Below the pieces are notes generated by a model. It did no database searches. It was given only the letters and a program-made list of their open reading frames with translations, and had not been told where the DNA came from. Below are positions 26,256 through 34,469 of a stretch of DNA of 37,856 nt, piece by piece. The stretch's first letter is position 1, and each line of letters starts with the position of its first letter. A program made the position numbers and the translations under genes. Source of the DNA: Roseovarius confluentis (GTDB lineage Bacteria; Pseudomonadota; Alphaproteobacteria; Rhodobacterales; Rhodobacteraceae); NCBI RefSeq assembly GCF_002917925.1, contig NZ_PPFE01000006.1, forward strand, positions 187,501-225,356, read 5' to 3'.

Positions 26256-27034
26256 TACACCGCACGCTCCAGCATCATCTTCTTGATCTCGGCAATCGCC
26301 TTGGCCGGGTTCAGCCCCTTGGGACAGGTCTTGGCGCAGTTCATGATCGTGTGACAGCGATAGAGCTTGAACGGATCTTCCAGATCGTCCAGCCGCTCGC
26401 CCGTCGCCTCGTCCCGGCTGTCGATGATCCAGCGATAGGCGTGCAACAGCGCCGCCGGTCCAAGATACTTGTCGCCGTTCCACCAATAGCTGGGGCAGGC
26501 GGTCGAACAGGACGCGCACATCACGCATTCATAAAGGCCATCCAGCTTTTCGCGGTCCTCGATGGACTGCTTCCACTCCTTCGCGGGGCGGTTCGTCTTG
26601 GTTTCCAGCCATGGCATTATGCTGGCGTGCTGGGCGTAGAAATGCGTCAGGTCGGGAATCAGATCCTTGACCACCGGCATGTGCGGCAGCGGATAGATCT
26701 TCACGTCGCCCTTCACCTCGTCCAGACCATAGATGCAGGCCAGCGTGTTGATCCCGTCGATATTCATCGCGCAAGACCCACAAATCCCCTCGCGGCAGGA
26801 CCGGCGGAAGGTCAGCGTTGGATCGACCTCGTTCTTGATCTTGATCAGCGCGTCCAGAACCATCGGCCCGCACTTGTCCATGTCCAGAAAGTACGTATCG
26901 ACCTGCGGGTTCTTCCCGTCATCGGGGTTCCAGCGATAGATCTGGAACTTACGCACGTTCTTGGCGCCCTCGGGCTTGGGCCACGTCTTTCCCTTGGTGA
27001 TCCGGGAATTCTTCGGAAGCGTCAGTTGTACCAT
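26255..27034 (-). CDS. sdhB: Succinate dehydrogenase iron-sulfur subunit
   Basis: SdhB carries electrons from the flavin of SdhA to the quinone site. At 259 residues it has normal alphaproteobacterial length. The 2Fe-2S loop is [13 protein letters not shown] plus a later Cys in NTLAC; the 4Fe-4S and 3Fe-4S clusters are bound by [13 protein letters not shown] and [28 protein letters not shown] precedes the ATG. It follows the lipoprotein gene by 17 bases, and its stop overlaps the next ATG. Unlike many bacteria, three genes separate it from sdhA. Confidence 0.98.
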   Translation of the reverse strand: MVQLTLPKNSRITKGKTWPKPEGAKNVRKFQIYRWNPDDGKNPQVDTYFLDMDKCGPMVLDALIKIKNEVDPTLTFRRSCREGICGSCAMNIDGINTLACIYGLDEVKGDVKIYPLPHMPVVKDLIPDLTHFYAQHASIMPWLETKTNRPAKEWKQSIEDREKLDGLYECVMCASCSTACPSYWWNGDKYLGPAALLHAYRWIIDSRDEATGERLDDLEDPFKLYRCHTIMNCAKTCPKGLNPAKAIAEIKKMMLERAV

Positions 27035-27051
27035 TTACGTTTCCTCTCCGT

Positions 27052-27372
27052 TCAGCGGCCCAGCAGGACCAGACCGTTTTCAGCAATACATTGAACCGAC
27101 TCGGGCCGGCTTGCGATGTCCACCACCAGCTCGACCGTCGCGGGTTGAACCCCGCCGACGGAATCGCGCGCGATGGAGATGATTTCCCCGGCCGAGGCCG
27201 CGTCGATGATGCAGTCGGTGACGGGCGCCACCGTGACGCCCGGAAAGCGCCGCGCGACGATCCCGTTGACCACGGTTTTCGCCCGCTCCCGCGCGATCGC
27301 GTCGGCGGCGTCGTTGGCCGCATCGCACCCCGCCAGCAGCAGTGGCAGCGCAAGAATGGCAAGCAACCTCAT
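27052..27372 (-). CDS. Putative lipoprotein inside the sdh operon
   Basis: The product is 106 residues: lipoprotein signal MRLLAILALPLLLAGC with the lipobox LAGC (Cys16), followed by a small domain containing two more cysteines (TDCIID, VQCIAE) that could form a disulfide. It is expected in the periplasm, anchored by lipid. Its ATG overlaps the stop of the methyltransferase-like gene by four bases (ATGA). I recognise no family, and the role beside succinate dehydrogenase is unknown. Confidence 0.85.
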   Translation of the reverse strand: MRLLAILALPLLLAGCDAANDAADAIARERAKTVVNGIVARRFPGVTVAPVTDCIIDAASAGEIISIARDSVGGVQPATVELVVDIASRPESVQCIAENGLVLLGR

Positions 27373-28118
27373 TCCGCCACCTCCATTTCCTTCAGGTCCG
27401 GCAGCACGTCCTCGACCTTGCGCATCTGCATGATTTGGCTCAGGTTCTTCGGCCCGAAACCCTCGATCGTCAGGTCCATGAATTTCTCCACGATTTCGTC
27501 CCGCGCGTCCTCCAGAACCCGGTTCTCGGGGTCCAGCCCGGTCACGATCCCCAGCCCGCAGGGCCGCGGGTTCAGCACGTCAAATGCCAGTTCGGGGCGG
27601 TATTCGCGCAGGATCAGCGTCATCTTCCACACGTCACCCGACCAGCCCTTGGTGCGCTCGGGGTCCCACTCCCGCTCGGCGGCGGCGGGCGAGAACGGCA
27701 CAAGGTCATGCAGCAGGATCGTCGCATCCTTGTGGCACAGCTTTTCCGTCGCGATGAAATCGTCCAGAACGTACTCGAACAGGTGCATCCCATCGATGAA
27801 CGCCATGTCGATTCGCGGCGCAAGTTCTCGCGCCCGTCCGCTGGCAAAGAAATCGCCGCTGGTTTTCTGGATCAAATGCAGCGCGGGCTTGTCGCCGGTC
27901 ACGTCGCCACCCAGCCGAAAGGCCGGGTCGACGGCAATCGCCTTGCCCGGACACCGCTCGAGCGAATGCCCCCGCCCCGCGCCAATCTCCAGATACCACT
28001 CTGGCGCACGCGTCAGGTGCAGTACCTCCAGCACATCCAGGTAATGCCGCCCCCGCGCACGCGGCCAGCCCGCCGGACGGGCGGGCGCTGCCGTGATATG
28101 CGTGGCGGCCTTGGGCAT
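27369..28118 (-). CDS. Class I SAM-dependent methyltransferase inside the sdh operon
   Basis: The 249-residue protein has a SAM-binding motif I EIGAGRGHS (44-52), an acidic follow-up AVDPAF (62-67) and FIDGMHLFEYVLDDF, which together resemble Methyltransf_24-type enzymes. The substrate is unknown; methylation of a small metabolite, glycan or lipid is possible. The start at 28118 shares one base with the stop of the preceding gene (TGATG), and its stop overlaps the lipoprotein ATG, so it is firmly in the operon. No signal peptide is seen. A longer reading to 28181 is open but unsupported. Confidence 0.82.
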   Translation of the reverse strand: MPKAATHITAAPARPAGWPRARGRHYLDVLEVLHLTRAPEWYLEIGAGRGHSLERCPGKAIAVDPAFRLGGDVTGDKPALHLIQKTSGDFFASGRARELAPRIDMAFIDGMHLFEYVLDDFIATEKLCHKDATILLHDLVPFSPAAAEREWDPERTKGWSGDVWKMTLILREYRPELAFDVLNPRPCGLGIVTGLDPENRVLEDARDEIVEKFMDLTIEGFGPKNLSQIMQMRKVEDVLPDLKEMEVAE

Positions 28119-28534
28119 CAGTAGGGGTTGCCGATGCAATAGATGGTCCCGCGATAGAGGACTGGCGCATGAGGCGGGCAAAGCGCGTTCACGCTCTTCT
28201 GGCGAAGGACGCGCACCGGCTTGACACTCCCCGCCGGCACGACGACCGGGTCCGAAGGCGCCACCAGCTTGCCGCGCGCAGCGGTGGCCGTTGTGTTCGC
28301 CGTCACACAGGCGCGGTACGCCTGCACCGTCGCATCCGTCGCACCCGGCTTCTTGCGGATCAGCATCGTCGCGCGGTTGCTCGCGTCATATTTTACCGTG
28401 ACGTGCAGGTTTTCCCCGCCCGGCGTGTCGAAAATGCATTTGGTCGTTGCCGCGTCCAAAGTGCCGGCTTGCGCCAGTTCCGCCGAGGGCAACAGCCCCA
28501 ACAGCGCGGCCGCGAATAACTTTGCGGATGTCAT
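28118..28534 (-). CDS. Secreted protein of unknown function inside the sdh operon
   Basis: The product is 138 residues with a signal peptide ([23 protein letters not shown], cut near residue 23) and a mature part with four cysteines (KCIFD, RACVTA, ALCPPH, YCIGN), which suggests two disulfides in the periplasm. Its ATG shares a base with the sdhA stop (TGATG), and its stop overlaps the methyltransferase ATG. No domain is recognised. Confidence 0.82.
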   Translation of the reverse strand: MTSAKLFAAALLGLLPSAELAQAGTLDAATTKCIFDTPGGENLHVTVKYDASNRATMLIRKKPGATDATVQAYRACVTANTTATAARGKLVAPSDPVVVPAGSVKPVRVLRQKSVNALCPPHAPVLYRGTIYCIGNPY

Positions 28535-30339
28535 CAGAATGTCCTTTCCTTGGGTGCAATCTTCTTCAAATTGATCCCACCCTCGGATTCGGTCGTGAGC
28601 GGGTCCTCAATAATAGGACGATAGCTCAGTTCGACCGACTTGCCATCCACCCGCGCAACAGTGTGCACGCGCCAGTTCTCGTCGTCGCGCTTCGAGAAAT
28701 CCTCGTGCGCGTGGGCACCACGGCTTTCCTTGCGTGCCTCGGCCCCGGCGATGGTGGCCAGCGCGTTGGGCATCAGGTTGGTCAGCTCCAGCGTCTCCAT
28801 CAGGTCGCTGTTCCACACCAGGCTGCGGTCGGTCACTTTCAGGTCGCCCATCTTGGCCGCGATCGCGTCCATCTTCTTGACGCCCTCGGACAAGGTCTTG
28901 GACGTGCGGAAGACGGCCGCGTCCTCCTGCATCGTTCGCTGCATCTCCAGCCGCAGCTCGGCCGTCGGCGTGCCGCCATCGGCGTGACGGACGCTGTCGA
29001 AGCGCTCCAGCGCCTTGTCCACCTGTCCCGTGTCCGTCGCCGGCACCGCGCTGTCGGGGTTCACCACCTTGCCCGCGCGGATGGCCGAGGCCCGGCCGAA
29101 CACCACGAGGTCAATCAGCGAGTTGGACCCCAGCCGGTTCGCACCATGCACGCTCGCACAGCCCGCCTCGCCCACGGCCATCAGGCCCGGCACCACGGCA
29201 TGCGGGTCGTCCTTGGTGGGGTTCAGAACCTCGCCCCAATAGTTCGTCGGAATGCCGCCCATGTTGTAATGCACCGTGGGCAGCACCGGGATCGGCTCTT
29301 TCGTGACGTCGACCCCCGCAAAGATCTTCGCCGATTCCGAGATCCCCGGCAGGCGCAGGTTCAACGCCTCGGCGGGCAGGTGGCTGAGGTTGAGGTGAAT
29401 GTGATCGCCGTGCTCGCCCACGCCGCGCCCTTCGCGGATCTCCATCGTCATCGAGCGGCTGACATAGTCACGCGGCGCCAGGTCCTTGTAATTGGGCGCA
29501 TAGCGCTCCATGAACCGCTCGCCTTCGCTGTTGGTCAGGTAGCCACCCTCGCCCCGCGCGCCCTCGGTGATCAGGCAGCCCGAACCGTAGATACCGGTGG
29601 GGTGGAACTGCACGAACTCCATATCCTGAAGCGGCAGCCCCGCGCGGGCCACCATGCCACCGCCATCGCCGGTGCAGGTATGGGCGGACGTCGCGCTGAA
29701 ATAGGCGCGGCCATATCCGCCCGTGGCCAGCACGACCATCTTGGAGTTGAACACATGGATCGTGCCGTCATCCAGCTTCCAGCAGACGACGCCGGTACAC
29801 TGCCCGTCCTCGCTCATCATCAGGTCGATGGCGAAATACTCGATGTAGAACTCGGCATTGTTCTTCAGGCTTTGACCGTACAGCGTGTGCAGGATCGCGT
29901 GACCGGTCCGGTCAGCCGCGGCACAGGTCCGCTGCACCGGGGGGCCTTCGCCGAACTCGGTCGTGTGGCCGCCGAAGGGGCGCTGGTAAATCCGCCCTTC
30001 CTCGGTGCGCGAAAACGGCACGCCATAATGCTCCAGCTCGTAGACCGCCTTGGGCGCCTCGCGCGCCAGGTATTCCATCGCGTCCGTGTCACCCAGCCAG
30101 TCCGACCCCTTCACGGTGTCGTACATGTGCCACTGCCAGCTGTCCGGGCCCATGTTGCCAAGGCTGGCTGCGATGCCGCCCTGCGCCGCCACGGTATGCG
30201 ACCGCGTCGGGAAAACCTTGGTCACGCACGCCGTGCGCAGGCCCTGTTCGGCCATGCCCAGCGTCGCGCGCAGCCCCGCGCCGCCCGCGCCCACCACAAC
30301 AACGTCGTAATCATGTGTCTCGTATTCGTAAGCCGCCAT
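28534..30339 (-). CDS. sdhA: Succinate dehydrogenase flavoprotein subunit
   Basis: SdhA oxidises succinate to fumarate in the TCA cycle and respiratory complex II. The 601-residue protein has the FAD Rossmann motif [13 protein letters not shown], the FAD-linking histidine in SHTVAAQGG, active-site segments [11 protein letters not shown] and [11 protein letters not shown], and the conserved GGIPTN. The start at 30339 (MAAYEYE) gives the normal length; AAAGG lies upstream. It follows sdhD by 100 bases and its stop overlaps the next gene's start. Confidence 0.98.
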   Translation of the reverse strand: MAAYEYETHDYDVVVVGAGGAGLRATLGMAEQGLRTACVTKVFPTRSHTVAAQGGIAASLGNMGPDSWQWHMYDTVKGSDWLGDTDAMEYLAREAPKAVYELEHYGVPFSRTEEGRIYQRPFGGHTTEFGEGPPVQRTCAAADRTGHAILHTLYGQSLKNNAEFYIEYFAIDLMMSEDGQCTGVVCWKLDDGTIHVFNSKMVVLATGGYGRAYFSATSAHTCTGDGGGMVARAGLPLQDMEFVQFHPTGIYGSGCLITEGARGEGGYLTNSEGERFMERYAPNYKDLAPRDYVSRSMTMEIREGRGVGEHGDHIHLNLSHLPAEALNLRLPGISESAKIFAGVDVTKEPIPVLPTVHYNMGGIPTNYWGEVLNPTKDDPHAVVPGLMAVGEAGCASVHGANRLGSNSLIDLVVFGRASAIRAGKVVNPDSAVPATDTGQVDKALERFDSVRHADGGTPTAELRLEMQRTMQEDAAVFRTSKTLSEGVKKMDAIAAKMGDLKVTDRSLVWNSDLMETLELTNLMPNALATIAGAEARKESRGAHAHEDFSKRDDENWRVHTVARVDGKSVELSYRPIIEDPLTTESEGGINLKKIAPKERTF

Positions 30340-30439
30340 GCTTCGTGCCTTTTCCGGTTCGTCTGCTCGGGCCATGCCGGCCCCGGCTATATGGTCTCAT
30401 ACGGGCAAAGGCGGCGCGCGCCCTGCCCTTGAATATCTC

Positions 30440-30811
30440 TCAGAGCGCCAGTCGCGCGATCGCGAACAGCCCCGTCGCCATGGCGCCATAGCTCAGGCAC
30501 GTCACAAGTATGATCGTGACCTTCTGCGCCGTGCCATGCACATAGTCCTCGATCAGCACCTGGCACCCGTCGGCGAAATGCTTGAAGCCGACGACCAGCG
30601 TCAGCGCCGCGACGATGGCCGGGAAGGGCCGCGCGTAATAGGCTGTGACCTCCTCGAAGGAACTGCCCAGGATTCCGCCGAAGGTGAACACGAAAAGCGG
30701 GATCAGGATCAACAGCGCGACGCTCTGCACCTTCATCGCCCAGAAGTGATGCACGCCGGTCTTGGCCGAGCCAAGGCCCACGGCGCGCTTGCGGTCTGTC
30801 AGGTAACGCAT
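30440..30811 (-). CDS. sdhD: Succinate dehydrogenase membrane anchor subunit SdhD
   Basis: The product is 123 residues with three membrane helices (VQSVALLILIPLFVFTFG, FPAIVAALTLVVGFKHFADG, KVTIILVTCLSYGAMATGLFA). The motif HFWAMK near the start and HFADGCQVLIEDYVH in the second helix region are typical of SdhD and include the heme-ligand histidine candidate. It holds SdhAB on the membrane and shapes the quinone site. It follows sdhC by 14 bases. Confidence 0.93.
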   Translation of the reverse strand: MRYLTDRKRAVGLGSAKTGVHHFWAMKVQSVALLILIPLFVFTFGGILGSSFEEVTAYYARPFPAIVAALTLVVGFKHFADGCQVLIEDYVHGTAQKVTIILVTCLSYGAMATGLFAIARLAL

Positions 30812-30825
30812 GTCCGGGGCCTCCT

Positions 30826-31209
30826 TCAGATGAACAGCACGGTCAGGATGGTCAGCACGACCGATCCGCCGATCGCGATCCAGCCCAGCATCTCGGCTTT
30901 ATCGACTTCCAGCATCATCGCGTTGTCCCAGATCAGGTGCCGCACACCGGCCAGCGTATGATACCACAGCGCCCAGAGCGACAGGAACATCACCAGGTCA
31001 CCGAACCAACTGGTCACCACCGCGTCGGCGGTCGCGAAATAATCGGCCGAGGTCGCGGCGGCCAGCAGCCACCAGACCGTCAACAGCGCGGCGACAAGCA
31101 GCGCGTTGCCGGTGATCCGGGTCAGGATCGACGTCATCGACGTCAGCTGCGGGCGATAGATTGTGAGGTGGGGCGAAAGCGGCCGGTTGCCGCGATTGAC
31201 GTCTGCCAT
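30826..31209 (-). CDS. sdhC: Succinate dehydrogenase cytochrome b556 subunit SdhC
   Basis: The 127-residue protein starts MADVNRGNRPLSPHLTIYRPQLTSMTSILTRITG-like, the SdhC signature, followed by three helices (ALLVAALLTVWWLLAA, LVMFLSLWALWYHTLAGVRHLIWD with the heme His, and WIAIGGSVVLTILTVLF). The start at 31209 is preferred over 31215 because AAGGGA is spaced well for it. It is the first gene of the operon, with a paired operator and candidate promoter upstream. Confidence 0.95.
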   Translation of the reverse strand: MADVNRGNRPLSPHLTIYRPQLTSMTSILTRITGNALLVAALLTVWWLLAAATSADYFATADAVVTSWFGDLVMFLSLWALWYHTLAGVRHLIWDNAMMLEVDKAEMLGWIAIGGSVVLTILTVLFI

Positions 31210-31278
31210 TGGCATTCCCTTTCTCGTCGCGATGTGGCGCCGACCCGGGTGAGCCAGCCTGCCCCGCGATTTGAGTTC

Positions 31279-31308
31279 GTTTTATCCAATCATCCGGGGC
31301 GTCTGCAA
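31279..31308 (-). promoter_or_regulatory. Candidate promoter of the sdh operon
   Basis: On the minus strand TTGCAG (31308-31303) and TAAAAC (31284-31279) are 18 bases apart, resembling a sigma-70 promoter. The -10 lies 69 bases before the sdhC ATG. The paired GTGATCAC operator starts 49 bases upstream of the -35. Assignment is by eye. Confidence 0.4.
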
Positions 31309-31357
31309 ACCCGTATTTTTCAAATAGTGCAGGCATTTCGTCGCAAAAGTAGTTTTC

Positions 31358-31385
31358 GTGATCACATACTCTAGTGCGTGATCAC
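31358..31385. promoter_or_regulatory. Paired palindromic operator ahead of sdhC (GTGATCAC twice)
   Basis: Perfect palindromes GTGATCAC occur at 31358-31365 and 31378-31385, 20 bases apart centre to centre, each followed by A (GTGATCACA). The same pair, 21 bases apart, precedes sucC. The distal site contains the stop codon of the DUF1194 gene. A shared dimeric regulator of TCA-cycle genes is inferred. Confidence 0.7.
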
Positions 31386-32083
31386 AAATGCGGCGCAAAG
31401 GAATCACCCCGCGCTTTCGAGATGGGTTTGGTGACTTCGCGCAGCAGTTTGCGGCGCATTCGGGCCGGGTACTCGGCATAATCGTTGGCTGTGATCACAA
31501 ACGCGCCGGGCCCATGGATGACGTTTTCCCAGAAATACTCGGTCATCATCGGCTCCGCCCCCTCGATGACCAGCGCGTTGACGGTGATCCCCTGCTCGGT
31601 CAGCAGGCCATGGATCGCGCGCGGCTCCGGTCCTTCGTTGGACGACCCGTCGCCCGACACGTCGATCACCCGTTTTTTGCAGTCGGGCACATCCGCGAAC
31701 TGCGCCGCGCCGACCTCCAGCGCCTCGCCAATGGCAGTGGAGAAGTTGCGCCAGACCCGCGGCGTGCTCTCGATCCGCGCCGCCAACGCCTCGACCGCGT
31801 CGAAATCGGTCATCCGCTGCCACGGCACCATCACGCGCTGGCGCGAGGTGCCGGTCCATTGCAGCACCAGCACCGCCGCCTCGCCCACGACCAGTGCCTC
31901 GCTGACCGCGCCATCGCGCAGCGCTTCGGCCAGACCCTGCATCTGGATGCGGTATTCCCCTTCGTCGACCGACCCGGACACGTCCACCGCCAGAACAAGC
32001 GCAACCTCGCAGGCGGCGACGGACACCCCCGCGCCGCCAGCCCCGACAGCCGTCAGCCAAAGACACAGGAGCGCGCGTAGCAT
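31382..32083 (-). CDS. DUF1194 (von Willebrand A-like) secreted protein
   Basis: The 233-residue protein has a signal peptide (MLRALLCLWLTAVGAGGAGVSVA, then Cys25) and a vWA-like metal site LAVDVSGSVDEGEY (Asp34, Ser36, Ser38), plus VIDVSGDGSSNEG later. These match DUF1194, which is common in alphaproteobacteria; a role in binding partner proteins is usual for vWA folds. Its TGA stop (31384-31382) lies inside the distal sdh operator, so the sdh control region begins within this gene's end. It follows the receiver-protein gene by 79 bases. Confidence 0.88.
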   Translation of the reverse strand: MLRALLCLWLTAVGAGGAGVSVAACEVALVLAVDVSGSVDEGEYRIQMQGLAEALRDGAVSEALVVGEAAVLVLQWTGTSRQRVMVPWQRMTDFDAVEALAARIESTPRVWRNFSTAIGEALEVGAAQFADVPDCKKRVIDVSGDGSSNEGPEPRAIHGLLTEQGITVNALVIEGAEPMMTEYFWENVIHGPGAFVITANDYAEYPARMRRKLLREVTKPISKARGDSFAPHL

Positions 32084-32162
32084 GCCGACAGCATGCGCCG
32101 ATCCGGTGCCGCTGCCCAGAAAAACCGCTCTGGGCGCGGCTCACATTCGCGTTGCCCCGCCT

Positions 32163-32606
32163 TCAGGCGCTGCGTCGCATCGGCCCCGCCACGCGCCGGG
32201 TAATCAGGTCGCCCACGCTTTCGCGGAAGAAATCACGCAGCTTGCGCATCGGGTCGTCGGTCTTGTCGATCACGCACAGGCCCGCCGCGCGGGCTTTGTC
32301 CCACATGAAGGGCGACGGCCAGCCCGACACGATCACGATCGGCACGTCCGACAGCTCCGGCTCACCGGCCAGTTCACCGGCAAACTCGCTGCCCGAGCCA
32401 TCGGGCACGCTGTTGTCGCACAGGATGGCGGAATAGCGGGATTGCGACAGCGCCTTGCGCGCGGTTTCGATGGTCGAGACGAAATCCAGTTCCGCCTCCA
32501 CCCGTGCCCCGCGCATGGCGCGGCGGATCATCTCCTGGTCATGGGCACTGTCTTCAAGGACGAGGCACCGCAGCTGCGGGCCTTCACGGGGCGTTGGATC
32601 AGGCAT
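32163..32606 (-). CDS. Single-domain response regulator (receiver only)
   Basis: This 147-residue protein consists of a receiver domain: acidic pocket CLVLEDSAHDQ (Glu18-Asp19), phospho-acceptor Asp64 in ILCDNSVPDG, switch Ser94 in IVSGWP, and Lys115 in CVIDKTDD. There is no output domain or nearby histidine kinase, so it may relay phosphate or act by protein binding. A near-perfect ribosome-binding site (AAAGGAGGT) is 5 bases from the ATG, suggesting strong translation. It lies 72 bases downstream of mch on the same strand. Confidence 0.85.
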   Translation of the reverse strand: MPDPTPREGPQLRCLVLEDSAHDQEMIRRAMRGARVEAELDFVSTIETARKALSQSRYSAILCDNSVPDGSGSEFAGELAGEPELSDVPIVIVSGWPSPFMWDKARAAGLCVIDKTDDPMRKLRDFFRESVGDLITRRVAGPMRRSA

Positions 32607-32678
32607 GGCGACCTCCTTTCGCACTGGAAAGAAGGCTACAGGCCACGTGTTAACAAACTGAAAACGCCGCCCCGTGCC

Positions 32679-33710
32679 TCAGATCGGCATCAGCGCCCAG
32701 TAATCCAGGTCCAGCAGGACATGGGGCAGGTACTTGCCGTCCTCGCCGCGCAGGCTGAACGTGTCGCCGCCCTTGGTGGCCACCAGCCGCAACCGCAGCG
32801 CGCCCACACCCGGCGCGTCGGTCTCGGCGCGGTCCAGCACCTCGGACCATGCCCTGACGGTATCTCCGGCAAAGCACGGGTTCACGTGGCTGCCCGCGTT
32901 GATCGCCGCGATCATTTGCGCGTTGGCCAGCCCGTTGAAGCTCAGCGCGCGCGCCATGGAAATTACGTGCCCGCCATAGATCAGCCGCTTGCCATCCTCG
33001 CGCTGGGTCGCGTCGAAATGCGTCTTCGACGTGTTCTGCCACAGGCGCGTGGCCATCATGTGCTCGGCTTCCTCGATGGTCACACCGTCGACGTGGTCGA
33101 TCGTCTCGCCCACCTCGTAATCGCCCCAGCGATGCGGCTCACCCGCCAGCGTCAGGTCGTAGTTCGAAAAATCCAGCCCCGCCGGGATCACCAGGTCACT
33201 TGCGGCCACATGCGGCGCAGTCTCGGGCACCACCGGCTCGGGCGCAGGCGCGTCCACATCCTTTTTCCGCACCATCACCCAGCGGACCAACTGCAGCACC
33301 GGCTCGTCCCGCTGGTTCAGACCCGTGGTCCGGACCCAGACGATACCGGTCTTGCCGCTGGAGGTCTGCTTGACCCCGATCACCTCGGATTCCGAGCGCA
33401 GCGTATCGCCCGCATAGACCGGCCGCAGCCACCGTGCCTCGGCATAGCCCAAATTCGCCACAGCGTTCAGTGAGATATCCGGCACGCTCTTGCCAAAAAC
33501 GATGTGAAATGCCGCCAGATCGTCGATCGGGCTGGCGGGCAAGCCGCAGGCCCGCGCAAACTCGTCCGAGGAATAAAGCGCGTGACGCGCCGGGTAGAGC
33601 GCGTGGTACAGCGCCCGCTCGCCCCCGGATACTGTGCGTGGCACCGCGTGCGGGATCACGTCACCGACGGTGTAATCCTCGAAGAACCGCCCCGCGTTGG
33701 TCTTGGCCAT
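32679..33710 (-). CDS. mch: Mesaconyl-CoA hydratase (beta-methylmalyl-CoA dehydratase), ethylmalonyl-CoA pathway
   Basis: This double-MaoC-fold enzyme converts mesaconyl-CoA to beta-methylmalyl-CoA during acetyl-CoA assimilation. It has 343 residues, matching the known Rhodobacter enzyme in size. Both hot-dog halves are visible: the first with GRFFEDYTVGDVIPHAVPRT and LYHALYPARHALYSSDEFA; the second with GDYEVGETIDHVDGVTIEEAEHMMATRLWQNTSKTHFD, then YGGHVISMARALSFNG. The start at 33710 is 2 bases from the stop of the DUF1737 gene. With mcl2 it forms a four-gene operon for this pathway. Confidence 0.93.
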   Translation of the reverse strand: MAKTNAGRFFEDYTVGDVIPHAVPRTVSGGERALYHALYPARHALYSSDEFARACGLPASPIDDLAAFHIVFGKSVPDISLNAVANLGYAEARWLRPVYAGDTLRSESEVIGVKQTSSGKTGIVWVRTTGLNQRDEPVLQLVRWVMVRKKDVDAPAPEPVVPETAPHVAASDLVIPAGLDFSNYDLTLAGEPHRWGDYEVGETIDHVDGVTIEEAEHMMATRLWQNTSKTHFDATQREDGKRLIYGGHVISMARALSFNGLANAQMIAAINAGSHVNPCFAGDTVRAWSEVLDRAETDAPGVGALRLRLVATKGGDTFSLRGEDGKYLPHVLLDLDYWALMPI

Positions 33711-33712
33711 GC

Positions 33713-33916
33713 TCACTGCTCTCCCAGCTTGATGTCGGGGCTGTAGTCGCCGTCGGCCTCTTTCACCACGGCCTGCCCACAGCGCATCACGCCGTTGGCC
33801 GCGTCGAACGCATAGGTCGGGCTGCCATGCAGTTCCCACCCCTTGTTCAGCGCCTCGGTCACCTTGTGGCAAAAGGCCGAGGTGTCATCGGCCGAGAGGA
33901 ATCGATAAAGTTTCAT
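33713..33916 (-). CDS. DUF1737-type small protein
   Basis: The product is 67 residues (MKLYRFLSADDTSAFCHKVTEALNKGWELHGSPTYAFD...). The pattern of a short strand, a helix (FCHKVTEALNKGWELHGSP) and AVVKE near the end fits the DUF1737 family of small, often operon-borne proteins of unknown role. The ATG is 4 bases after the NnrU stop, with GGGTGAG as ribosome-binding site, and it is coupled to mch by a 2-base gap. Confidence 0.8.
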   Translation of the reverse strand: MKLYRFLSADDTSAFCHKVTEALNKGWELHGSPTYAFDAANGVMRCGQAVVKEADGDYSPDIKLGEQ

Positions 33917-33920
33917 CTGC

Positions 33921-34466
33921 TCACCCAAAGGCCGGATAGCCCAGCCAGTAATGCACGGCCACGATCAGGCCGTAGACCACGACACTGCCCGCCGCCGCGG
34001 CGATTTCCTTGGATTTCGGCGCCGGGTCGGGGCGCACCCACTCCGGCTGCGCCTTGTTGATCACGATCATCTCGATCACCGCCCAGGCCAGCAGCCCGCC
34101 GAACAGGATGAACGACGGCACGTCGCCATTCACCAACAGGTGCGCCAGCGCCCAGACCTTGACCGCACCCAGCATCGGGTGGCGCATCTTGCGCGCCAGC
34201 GTGGTTTTCATGCCCGACGCCGCGAACATGTAGACCGACAGCAGCATCAACAGGTTGTTGATCCCCACCGTCATCGGGTGCCGCCCCCAGAAGACCGCGC
34301 CATCCGCCGCCTGGTAGCCCTTGGTCATCATCCAGATGCTGACCAGCAGCACCACGGCGATCACCGCCTTGCCCGCGTTGCCAATCGCCGCCCTCGGCCC
34401 GGGAGCGATACGTTTGAACAAATGCGCGCCGGTCCACAGCAGCACGCCTGCGATCAGCAATCCCAT
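33921..34466 (-). CDS. NnrU family membrane protein
   Basis: The 181-residue integral membrane protein matches the NnrU family (PF07298), related to the plant carotenoid isomerase Z-ISO and first named from denitrification gene clusters. About five helices are visible, with the family core KTTLARKMRHPMLGAVKVWALAHLLVNGD and FGGLLAWAVIEMIVIN. His and Arg residues in HPMLG and AHLLVNGD are the conserved part, possibly heme-binding. It is 3 bases from the mcl2 stop, so it is cotranscribed with ethylmalonyl-CoA genes; why is unknown. Confidence 0.88.
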   Translation of the reverse strand: MGLLIAGVLLWTGAHLFKRIAPGPRAAIGNAGKAVIAVVLLVSIWMMTKGYQAADGAVFWGRHPMTVGINNLLMLLSVYMFAASGMKTTLARKMRHPMLGAVKVWALAHLLVNGDVPSFILFGGLLAWAVIEMIVINKAQPEWVRPDPAPKSKEIAAAAGSVVVYGLIVAVHYWLGYPAFG

Positions 34467-34469
34467 GAT

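Noticed and set aside
28447..30432. About 660-codon plus-strand frame opposite sdhA
   Set aside because: Antisense shadow of sdhA, His/Arg/Gln-rich without any family resemblance.
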